This document shows, piece after piece, positions 33,326-40,747 of a stretch of DNA of 61,695 nt (its first letter is position 1; each line of letters opens with the position of its first letter). The notes under the pieces were generated by a model. It worked only from the letters and a program-made list of their open reading frames with translations. It had not been told where the DNA came from and did no database searches. The translations under genes were made by a program, and so were the position numbers. This DNA is from an uncultured Prevotella sp. (GTDB lineage: Bacteria; Bacteroidota; Bacteroidia; Bacteroidales; Bacteroidaceae). The DNA lies in NCBI GenBank assembly GCA_937901345.1, contig CALCHM010000002.1:1-61695 (forward strand), read 5' to 3'.

Positions 33326-33410
33326 AGTCCTGAAAGGACTTTAATCCATCAGACCAGGGCAACGCCCTGGGTAGCAGTACAAGCGAACAGCGCCCCATCG
33401 GGGCAAAAGC
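33326..33410. repeat. REP hairpins left of the RAYT transposase
   Basis: Three hairpins: AGTCC-TGAAA-GGACT (33326-33340), CCAGGGC-AAC-GCCCTGG (33354-33370) and GCCCC-ATC-GGGGC (33392-33404). The last, with its AAAAGC tail, is an exact inverted copy of 33887-33905. Confidence 0.85.
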
Positions 33411-33417
33411 CAAAGCA

Positions 33418-33873
33418 TCAATCACTCAAAACATAATTTTCATCATATTCCACATGATATAAATTCAAGAAAGCGAGATACTCATCTCGAAAGGTTTGCG
33501 TAGTGTGATGCTCTCTTTGATTATTAACGTAAGCTAAGACCTTTGTCAAACCAGATTGACTTACTGAGAAAACAGCGTAACCACTTTGCCATGCAAAACC
33601 TTTATAGTGTGGTGATAGCGTTTTTATCCAACGACTACTATTGCGTTTAACTTCTTCTACTAGTCGAGCAATTGTTTGCTCTCTACCTAACTGACACACA
33701 AGATGAACATGATCTTCCACACCACCGACTCTAAGAACTTGACATCCTACAATATTCGTTAGTTTTCCAATATAACAATGTACAGCATCAATATCTGACT
33801 CCAAAATGAGGGGACTTGTAGTTTTAACATGGAAAACCAAATGCAGATATATTTTACATAAAGATTGTGCCAT
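33418..33873 (-). CDS. REP-associated tyrosine transposase (IS200-like Y1, RAYT)
   Basis: A 151-residue single-strand transposase. The start at 33873 gives MAQSLCKIYLHLVFHVKT, the usual N-terminus of the Bacteroidota IS200-like group; an earlier frame runs through the REP. HUH motif is His-Val-His in GGVEDHVHLVC; the nucleophile Tyr is probably in VLAYVNNQREHH. WQSGYAVFSVS and the C-terminal DEYLAFLNLYHVEYDE are family marks. The gene is intact and flanked by inverted REP hairpins, so it may move REPs and not itself. No partner TnpB is present. Confidence 0.9.
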   Translation of the reverse strand: MAQSLCKIYLHLVFHVKTTSPLILESDIDAVHCYIGKLTNIVGCQVLRVGGVEDHVHLVCQLGREQTIARLVEEVKRNSSRWIKTLSPHYKGFAWQSGYAVFSVSQSGLTKVLAYVNNQREHHTTQTFRDEYLAFLNLYHVEYDENYVLSD

Positions 33874-33886
33874 ATCAAATAATTTT

Positions 33887-33971
33887 GCTTTTGCCCCGAT
33901 GGGGCGTGAATACAACTGCTAAACCACCAGGGCGTTGCCCTGGGCTGGTAGATTTAACCCCTTTGGGGTAT
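33887..33971. repeat. REP hairpins right of the RAYT transposase
   Basis: GCCCC-GAT-GGGGC (33893-33905) preceded by GCTTTT, CCAGGGC-GTT-GCCCTGG (33927-33943), and an ACCCC-TTT-GGGGT hairpin (33957-33969). The first is the exact inverse of the left REP. AACG words follow from 33972. Confidence 0.85.
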
Positions 33972-34112
33972 GGGGAACGATTAACGAGGAACGTGAATGT
34001 TGAACGTTGAGAGTTGAACGAGGTGGTTTTGTTATGAGGTTATGAGGTTATGAAGTTGGGAGGAACGAGGAACGTTGAACGTTTAACGATGAACGAGGAA
34101 GGTTGAAGTTCA
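33972..34112. repeat. AACG-word repeat block
   Basis: GGGGAACGATTAACGAGGAACG and similar words, with GTTATGAGGTTATGAGG in the middle. It lies downstream of the cyclophilin gene on the minus strand. Confidence 0.75.
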
Positions 34113-34122
34113 AACCTTCAAC

Positions 34123-34848
34123 CTATTCTTTTATAACATACGCCTTGATGATGCGGAAGTCATAGAGTGGGCGGTCGTTTTCGTCAGTCTCTGCCAACTG
34201 AATCTCGTTGATGGTTTGTAAACCTTCTACAACTTCTCCGAAAACGGTGTATTGTCCATCAAGATGTGGACTCCCGCCTTGTTCCCAATAAATATCTTCG
34301 TGTTCAAGAGTGAGTTCAATGGGCGGATTCGTGTTTTGACGCACACGTTGACGGATGCGTTCCATCATGCCCCCGCCATAGGTTTTTCCCCATACGATAT
34401 AGAATTGCGAACCGTCGCTTTTGCGTTCTGGATTCTTCTCATCACCCTCACGTGCTGCTGCAACTACACCTCGACGGTGGAAATATTTGGGATAGATAAT
34501 CTCCGCAGGAAGGGTGTATCCCACAGAACCTTCACCGAGTTTCTCACCTGGTTTTGCATTTCGTGAAGTTGGGTCGCCCGTTTGAATCATAAATTCCCAA
34601 ATGGTGCGGTGGAAGAGCAAACTGTCGTAGAAGTGTTCGTTGACAAGTTTGATGAAGTTGTCGCGATGAATCGGTGTGTCGTTGTAGAGCGCAATGGTGA
34701 AGTCTCCGCTGGTTGTTTCAAAGCGCACGAGCGTACGTACTTCGGCAGTGTCTGACACCTGAGGCGCAACAACAAAACTACCTGCCCAACTCAGAGAAGG
34801 AAGGCAGGTAATAAGACTCATAAGTGCAAAAATCAGTTGCTTGTTCAT
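34123..34848 (-). CDS. Exported cyclophilin-type peptidyl-prolyl isomerase
   Basis: A 241-residue periplasmic prolyl isomerase that speeds cis-trans proline turns. The signal peptide is 1-22 (ending LSWAG). The cyclophilin domain carries FIKLVNEHFYDSLLFHR (FHR core), MIQTGDP and a GSQFYIVWGKTYGG stretch in the QF active-site region. FGEVVEGLQTINEIQ and the C-terminal strand complete the fold. The gene follows ftsW by 9 bases and is probably co-transcribed with the cell-wall genes, in the place where murG would be expected. Confidence 0.9.
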   Translation of the reverse strand: MNKQLIFALMSLITCLPSLSWAGSFVVAPQVSDTAEVRTLVRFETTSGDFTIALYNDTPIHRDNFIKLVNEHFYDSLLFHRTIWEFMIQTGDPTSRNAKPGEKLGEGSVGYTLPAEIIYPKYFHRRGVVAAAREGDEKNPERKSDGSQFYIVWGKTYGGGMMERIRQRVRQNTNPPIELTLEHEDIYWEQGGSPHLDGQYTVFGEVVEGLQTINEIQLAETDENDRPLYDFRIIKAYVIKE

Positions 34849-34857
34849 ATCTAATAA

Positions 34858-36036
34858 TTAGTTTGCAGCGGGGAGTTCTTCATTTTGCTTGGCTGAAATA
34901 CTTACGCTCAACATCATACCAAAGTAGAAACAGAAGATGAGCATGGCTGTACCTCCACGACTAATCAGCGGGAGCGGTTGACCCGTAACAGGGAAAAGTC
35001 CTACAGCCACCATCATATTTATAATGGCCTGCGATGTGAGCATAAAAGCAAGTCCAATAATCAGGAAGGCAGGGAATAGCGTTTCACACCGACTCGCTAT
35101 GCGCCAGGCTCGGAATATCAAGACAATATAAAAGAACACCACCAAGGCTGCGCCCCAAATGCCGAGTTCTTCAATGATGATGGCGAAGATAAAGTCGGAA
35201 TAGGCCTGACTCAAGTAGTCGCGTTGAACTGAGTTGCCTGGCATAAGCCCCACGATATTGCAGGTGGCAATTGCGATGTTTGCGGTGCCTACTTGCGCAT
35301 TCTTTTTCAGGTCGTAAGTGTTAGGATCGGAATTGTCTTCGCCAAAGACAACCAAGCGTGATGTCCACGTGTCGGCACGGTGAAGAATGGAAATATCATC
35401 GATAAAATCTTGAGGAAGCACTTTGAGCGTGGCAATTCCGACACAGCCGCAAGCAACGAAGAATCCGATGATTTGTCCAAAGCGCTTATAGGGAACACGA
35501 CCTACAAACATCATCAGCATAATGACTCCAAACAGCAATGCGGCGGTTGAGAAGTTTTCCGAAAAGATAAGACCGCAAATAATTCCAGTTGGAATCATGA
35601 TATACTTAAACGCTTTGTCTGCAATGCCGTCCTCTGTCTGAAGCGATGAAAGCATGAGTGCTGTGTAGAGGATGAGCGCACATTTGGCAATTTCTGAGGG
35701 TTGGAAGGAAATGGGACCAAGTTCCAACCAACGTGCACCATCGTTCGTGGATTTTGCAAAAAACAGGGTTATTACCAACAGTACAATGGAGAGAGGGATG
35801 AGTCCCAAAGGAAGTATCTTAAAAAAGCGGCAGGGGATGCGCGATACGAGTAGTACGACAATCGTACCCGCACCGAGAAATGCTACCTGCTTGAGGAGCG
35901 GAGCGAAGAAGTCGCCCGACTTGTAGGCCAAACTACTTCCAGCAGAAAACACCTCTACGATGGAGATGATGCACAGGAAGAAGTAAACTACCCATATAGT
36001 GGGGTCGCCCTTAAAGAGTTTTGAGGAAAAAGTCAT
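34858..36036 (-). CDS. ftsW: FtsW/RodA-family peptidoglycan glycosyltransferase
   Basis: A 392-residue SEDS polytopic membrane protein with ten helices. Marks are DGARWLELGPISFQPSEIAK in the large periplasmic start region and the C-terminal RGGTAMLIFCFYFGMML. It polymerises lipid II glycan at the septum together with the class B PBP encoded upstream. The gene is in the dcw order after murD, though separated from it by a block of AACG and TGTACTCT words, unlike the tight spacing of the other genes. Confidence 0.93.
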   Translation of the reverse strand: MTFSSKLFKGDPTIWVVYFFLCIISIVEVFSAGSSLAYKSGDFFAPLLKQVAFLGAGTIVVLLVSRIPCRFFKILPLGLIPLSIVLLVITLFFAKSTNDGARWLELGPISFQPSEIAKCALILYTALMLSSLQTEDGIADKAFKYIMIPTGIICGLIFSENFSTAALLFGVIMLMMFVGRVPYKRFGQIIGFFVACGCVGIATLKVLPQDFIDDISILHRADTWTSRLVVFGEDNSDPNTYDLKKNAQVGTANIAIATCNIVGLMPGNSVQRDYLSQAYSDFIFAIIIEELGIWGAALVVFFYIVLIFRAWRIASRCETLFPAFLIIGLAFMLTSQAIINMMVAVGLFPVTGQPLPLISRGGTAMLIFCFYFGMMLSVSISAKQNEELPAAN

Positions 36037-36227
36037 GGGGAATGGGATAAGGAACGTTGAGGGTTGAACGAGGAACGATGAACGATGAGGGTTGAACGAT
36101 TAACGTTGAGGGATTAACGTTGAGAGATGAGGGTTGAGGGGTTAGGGTTTAGAGTTGAGAGATAAGAGAGGAAACTGGAGAAACAACCATGCGGAACTAA
36201 ATCCGGATGGTAGCTGTACTCTGTACT
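36037..36227. repeat. AACG and TGTACTCT word block between murD and ftsW
   Basis: Words include GGAACGTTGAGGGTTGAACG, GTTGAGAGATGAGGGTTGAG and CTGTACTCTGTACTCTAGACT. It interrupts an otherwise compact operon. Confidence 0.8.
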
Positions 36228-37577
36228 CTAGACTAGTGCTTCAAAGCACGCCACAAACTGTTCGCCGCGATCTTCCATGTTTTTAAAGAGGTCGAAACTA
36301 GCACAGCAGGGACTGAGCAAAACGGTGTCGCCCGCTTGCGCAACACTGTTACAAGCGGCTACGCAGTCTTTCATCGAATGTGTGTCCAAGATGGTAATGC
36401 CAAACCCTCCAAAGAAATCGTGGAGTTTCGTATTGTCAGCGCCGAGGAAAACCAACGCACGGCATTTCTGCTTCACGATATCCGTCAACTGACTGTAATC
36501 GTTTCCCTTATCCTTGCCCCCAATGATTAACACAACGGGCGTCTGCATGCTGTCTAACGCGCAATAACAGGCATCTACGTTTGTGGCTTTCGAATCATTG
36601 ATGTAGGTCACACCATTATGCACACCCACCTTTTGCAGACGGTGTTCCACTCCGGGGAATGTTGCAAGGGCTTCTCTGAGAACAACGTCGGAAACTCCTG
36701 CACCCAAACATGCCTGAGCAGCAGCAAGTATGTTGCGCATGTTGTGCTTGCCTTGAAGTGAAAGCTCAGAAACAGGCATGCTGAAACTACGAGGCGCGGT
36801 AATGACAAGGTTGCCGTCCTTTAAGTATCCTGAAAGTGACGTACCTTCCGATACTGATGCCGCAGCATCTTCGTGGAAGGCGCAACAGTGTACCGTGGGT
36901 TGGCGTTTCTGCAATTCAGTAGCGATATACGTGTCGCCTGTCCAATAAATGAAGTAATCGTCCTCACCCTGGTTTTGCAGAATGCGCATCTTTGAGTCTA
37001 CATAGTTCTGCATGCAAAACTCGTAGCGGTCCAGATGGTCGGGAGTGATATTCAGCAGTACAGCAATATGGGCACGGAACGCATACATGTTGTCCAACTG
37101 GAAAGAAGAGAGTTCGATGACGTACCACTCTTTATCTTCTTGAGCAACTTGGAGTGCCAAACTATGTCCGATGTTTCCCGCTAGTCCTACGTTCATCCCC
37201 GCATGCTTCATGATGTGGTAAATGAGTGAGGTGGTTGTCGTTTTTCCGTTCGACCCCGTGATGCAAAGCATTTTGGCAGACGTGTAGCGTGCCGCAAATT
37301 CAATTTCCGAAATGATGGGAATTCCTGCAGCTATAATCTTTTGCACCATGGGTGCCGTGTCGGGAATACCAGGACTCTTGATGACTTCCGTAGCGTCAAG
37401 AATGCGCGCTTCGGTGTGTGTGCCTTCTTCCCATGCAAGATGATGGGCATCGAGCATGGTTTTGTAGTTGTCTTTGATGTGTCCCATGTCTGACACAAAG
37501 ACTTCATATCCTTTTTGTTGCGCAAGGATTGCTGCGCCAACGCCACTTTCTGCGGCGCCAAGTATAGCGATTTTCAT
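36228..37577 (-). CDS. murD: UDP-N-acetylmuramoyl-L-alanine--D-glutamate ligase
   Basis: A 449-residue cytoplasmic Mur ligase that adds D-glutamate to UDP-MurNAc-L-Ala. ATP site GSNGKTTTTSLIYH (about residues 108-121), the central-domain LSSFQLD and NITPDHLDRY motifs and the C-terminal NDSKATN and GGKDKG motifs are all present. The N-terminal Rossmann-like domain starts at residue 2 (AILGAAESGVGAA). The gene follows mraY after an 18-base gap. Confidence 0.95.
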   Translation of the reverse strand: MKIAILGAAESGVGAAILAQQKGYEVFVSDMGHIKDNYKTMLDAHHLAWEEGTHTEARILDATEVIKSPGIPDTAPMVQKIIAAGIPIISEIEFAARYTSAKMLCITGSNGKTTTTSLIYHIMKHAGMNVGLAGNIGHSLALQVAQEDKEWYVIELSSFQLDNMYAFRAHIAVLLNITPDHLDRYEFCMQNYVDSKMRILQNQGEDDYFIYWTGDTYIATELQKRQPTVHCCAFHEDAAASVSEGTSLSGYLKDGNLVITAPRSFSMPVSELSLQGKHNMRNILAAAQACLGAGVSDVVLREALATFPGVEHRLQKVGVHNGVTYINDSKATNVDACYCALDSMQTPVVLIIGGKDKGNDYSQLTDIVKQKCRALVFLGADNTKLHDFFGGFGITILDTHSMKDCVAACNSVAQAGDTVLLSPCCASFDLFKNMEDRGEQFVACFEALV

Positions 37578-37595
37578 TTCTGACTGATGAGTTGA

Positions 37596-38864
37596 CTAAC
37601 GAATCTTCAACGTGATGATGGTGAGTGCCGCCAAGAGGATGGTTGTAATCCAGAAGCGAACTGTGATTTTTGCTTCGTGCCAAGATCCCTGGGGCCAGTT
37701 GGGGAATACGTACTTACATCCTGGAATGAGTTGCTCGGGAAGGGTGCGGAAGGCATCATGAATGGGGGTACGCTTGAAGATGCGCTGGGTGATGCCCTTG
37801 CGCTTGCCCCACTTAAAGTACTGCACCTGAAGGATAACACTGAGGTTTTCAGCCAAGAATACACCGCAGAGAATGGGGAGCAGCAATTCCTTGTGGATGA
37901 TGACGGCAATGACGGCAATAATGCCTCCGATGGTGAGCGAACCCGTGTCGCCCATAAAGATCTGTGCGGGATAGGCATTGTACCAAAGGAAACCGATGAG
38001 CGCACCTACCATGGCGCAGATAAAGATGACCAATTCTTGCGTGCGAGGCAAGTACATGATGTTCAGATAACTGGCAAACTCCACGTGACTCGAAACGTAG
38101 GCCAGTATCCCTAACGCAATGCATATTATGGCTGAGTTTCCTGCTGCCATACCATCCATGCCGTCGTTGAGGTTGGCACCATTGGACACGGCGGTAATTA
38201 CAAACACGGTCATTAAGATGAACAACGCCCAACCAGCAACTTCTTTGTGTTCGCCACACCATTCCATGAGGTCGGAGTAGTTCAAGTTGTTATTCTTGAC
38301 AAAGGGGATGGTTGTTTGAGGTGACTTTACCGCTTCGCTTTTGTGTACAATTTCAACCTTTTCAGGAGTGCTTTGCTTCGTAACATTCTCGTGCATAACG
38401 ACACCTGGGTCAAGATATAGCGTCAGCCCCACATAGAGTCCCAGCGAGATTTGTGCGAAGACCTTGTATTTCCCCGGAAGTCCCTCCTTGGTCTTCTTCA
38501 TCTTTATCCAGTCATCGAGGAATCCGATAAATCCCAACCATACCGTAGTTACCAACATGAGTTGCATGTAAACATTTCCCAAGCGCCCCAGTAGCAAGCA
38601 GGGCACGAGTATCGCTACGATAATGATGACACCGCCCATGGTGGGGACACCAATCTTTTTGACACCAAAGGGATCGATGGAGGCGTCGCGCTGCGTTTCA
38701 CTGTAGTGGTGGCGTTTCATCCAACGAATGAAGTACTGACCAAACCAAGCTGAAATAATAAGGGCAAGCATCAGAGCCAAAAGTGAACGGAACGAAATGT
38801 ATGACCACATTCCTGAACCAGGAATACCAAATTGGTCGAGATAACGGAAGAGATAGTAAAGCAT
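37596..38864 (-). CDS. mraY: Phospho-N-acetylmuramoyl-pentapeptide transferase
   Basis: A 422-residue membrane enzyme making lipid I. The family marks are GFLDDWIKM (Asp-Asp), NGANLNDGMDGMAAGN and RTPIHDAFR, all on the cytosolic side. About 50 residues longer than the Escherichia coli enzyme, with a hydrophilic insert near 160-205 as in other Bacteroidota. The gap to murE upstream is unusually large (423 bases) and holds a 42-bp repeat array, so mraY may have its own promoter. Confidence 0.95.
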   Translation of the reverse strand: MLYYLFRYLDQFGIPGSGMWSYISFRSLLALMLALIISAWFGQYFIRWMKRHHYSETQRDASIDPFGVKKIGVPTMGGVIIIVAILVPCLLLGRLGNVYMQLMLVTTVWLGFIGFLDDWIKMKKTKEGLPGKYKVFAQISLGLYVGLTLYLDPGVVMHENVTKQSTPEKVEIVHKSEAVKSPQTTIPFVKNNNLNYSDLMEWCGEHKEVAGWALFILMTVFVITAVSNGANLNDGMDGMAAGNSAIICIALGILAYVSSHVEFASYLNIMYLPRTQELVIFICAMVGALIGFLWYNAYPAQIFMGDTGSLTIGGIIAVIAVIIHKELLLPILCGVFLAENLSVILQVQYFKWGKRKGITQRIFKRTPIHDAFRTLPEQLIPGCKYVFPNWPQGSWHEAKITVRFWITTILLAALTIITLKIR

Positions 38865-38929
38865 TTGTGGGGTGAGGTTTTAAGGGCGCTTCGCTTAGGG
38901 GTGATACGTCGTAGTTTAATTTTTTAGCA

Positions 38930-39132
38930 TTGCCCGCAGGTTGTCGGCGGCAAAATATGTTCTGTTTTTTTGTCCGCTACGTACTTGGAGGACAAAAACT
39001 GACCTTGTTTTTTATCCGCTGCGTACTTGAAGGATAAAAAATGACTTCGTTTTTTGTCCGCTACGGCTTTAGCGGACAATTTTCGAGTCCATTTTTTGTC
39101 CGTCACGGTTCTCACGGACAATTCTGGCGGTG
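38930..39132. repeat. Array B: 42-bp repeat array inside the cell-wall gene cluster
   Basis: TGTCC or TATCC cores start at 38971, 39013, 39055 and 39097, exactly 42 bp apart, with a diverged unit near 38930. Each unit is an inverted repeat (TTTTGTCC...GGACAAAA). In the second unit both arms change together to TTTTATCC...GGATAAAA, and in the fourth the inner stem changes from CCGCT/AGCGG to CCGT/ACGG, so pairing is kept. Confidence 0.9.
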
Positions 39133-39287
39133 TTTTCGGTTCGACCACATGGGTTACGCTGAAGATGCAGTCGTTTTTGTAGCACCAAACACTTTGTTGG
39201 TCTCAGATTTTTTGAAAAACGACCGAACAAGGTGTTGGAACCTCCAGCATGTTCTGAAAGGTGATGCACCAAAGTGCGCACACGTGA
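39133..39287. other. Intergenic stretch after murE with a long imperfect inverted repeat
   Basis: GTCGTTTTT (39168-39176) and AAAAACGAC (39213-39221) pair, enclosing CCAAACACTTTGTTGGTC. A CCAACACC-like complement follows at about 39228. No gene is seen. Confidence 0.5.
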
Positions 39288-40742
39288 CTACAAACCAAAG
39301 GCATTGCGCACTTCTTCATGATCGTCGAAGTGGTGTTTTACGCCTTTAATGTCTTGATAAGGTTCGTGTCCCTTTCCCGCAATGAGGATAACGTCGCCCG
39401 CTTGTGCCATCATGACTGCAGCACGAATGGCTTCGCGACGGTCGGTAATGGCAATGGTGCGTGTGCGTTGTTCCGAATCCAGTCCCTCAAGCATATCATT
39501 AATGATGGCTTCAGGTTCTTCAAAACGGGGGTTGTCGCTTGTAATAATCACGCGGTCGGAATGCAATGCTGCTTCCTTGGCCATTAATGGGCGTTTGCCC
39601 TTGTCGCGATTGCCACCAGCACCACAAACGGTGATGACTTGTACCTTGTCTTTCACGATGTCGCGAATGGAAGTCAACACGTTTTGAAGTGCATCGGGTG
39701 TGTGGGCATAGTCAATAATGGCACTTACTCCCTTGGGCGAACGGATGGTTTCAAAGCGTCCGTTGACAGGAGTGAGTTCCGACATGACGCGGAGCACTTC
39801 CTGAGGTTCATTGCCCAACATAACTGCGGCACCATAAACGGCAAGCAGATTGCTGACGTTGAAACGACCTACGAAGCGCACACTCACCTCCTGTCCGTTC
39901 ATATCAAGCAACATGCCCTCAATGCTTTCTTCCAAAATGCGTCCCTTGAAATCGGCGGCTGTGCGAGTGGAATAACTGCGAAGTTTTGCTTTACAGTTCT
40001 GTAGCATGACGGCACCGTTCTTATCGTCAGCATTGGTAATGGCAAAGGCCTGCTTGGGGAGATGGTCAAAGAATGCCTTCTTGGCATCACGATACGCATC
40101 AAAGGTCTTATGATAATCTAAGTGGTCGCGCGTGAGGTTGGTGAAAAGTGCTCCTGCAAAGGTGAGACCACCAATGCGTTTTTGCTGAATAGCGTGAGAA
40201 GAACATTCCATGAAGGCATAGGTACAACCCTGTGCAACCATTTCTGCCAGCAGTTGGTTGAGCGTGATGGCATCTGGTGTTGTGCATTCTGTGGGGTAGG
40301 GTGTGCCGTCGATGTAGTTGCACACCGTAGAGCAGAGACCACACTTGTGCCCAAATCTGCGGAACATTTCGTAGAGCACCGTAGCGATGGTGGTCTTCCC
40401 ATTCGTACCTGTCACACCAACGAGTTTGAGTTTTGACGTGGGATCGCCATAAAACAGGGTGGCCACTTTACCCACCGCATCTTCAGTGTCGGCCACGCGC
40501 ACGAATGTCACTCCTTCGGGGATAACTTCAGGAATTGGGTCGCACACGAGCACTGCCGTAGCACCCTGACTAATGGCTTTGTCAATAAACGTGTGGCCGT
40601 CAACTTGTGTGCCCTTAACGGCAATGAAAAGGTGCCCTTTCTCGATGCGACGGCTGTCAATGTTTACTCCCGAAATGGGAATGTTAAGGTCACCCTTGTA
40701 GGTTTCAATGGTGACTCTTGATAAGATATCTTTGAGCAACAT
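39288..40742 (-). CDS. murE: UDP-MurNAc-L-Ala-D-Glu:meso-diaminopimelate ligase
   Basis: A 484-residue Mur ligase adding the third stem-peptide residue. ATP site GVTGTNGKTTIATVLYEMF, carbamylated-Lys region and the C-terminal CGAGGNRDKGKRP motif are present. The substrate motif DNPR (ITSDNPRFEEPEAI) marks a meso-diaminopimelate enzyme, not a lysine one, in line with DAP-type peptidoglycan of Bacteroidota. It starts 5 bases after the ftsI stop. Confidence 0.95.
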   Translation of the reverse strand: MLLKDILSRVTIETYKGDLNIPISGVNIDSRRIEKGHLFIAVKGTQVDGHTFIDKAISQGATAVLVCDPIPEVIPEGVTFVRVADTEDAVGKVATLFYGDPTSKLKLVGVTGTNGKTTIATVLYEMFRRFGHKCGLCSTVCNYIDGTPYPTECTTPDAITLNQLLAEMVAQGCTYAFMECSSHAIQQKRIGGLTFAGALFTNLTRDHLDYHKTFDAYRDAKKAFFDHLPKQAFAITNADDKNGAVMLQNCKAKLRSYSTRTAADFKGRILEESIEGMLLDMNGQEVSVRFVGRFNVSNLLAVYGAAVMLGNEPQEVLRVMSELTPVNGRFETIRSPKGVSAIIDYAHTPDALQNVLTSIRDIVKDKVQVITVCGAGGNRDKGKRPLMAKEAALHSDRVIITSDNPRFEEPEAIINDMLEGLDSEQRTRTIAITDRREAIRAAVMMAQAGDVILIAGKGHEPYQDIKGVKHHFDDHEEVRNAFGL

Positions 40743-40747
40743 GAATG

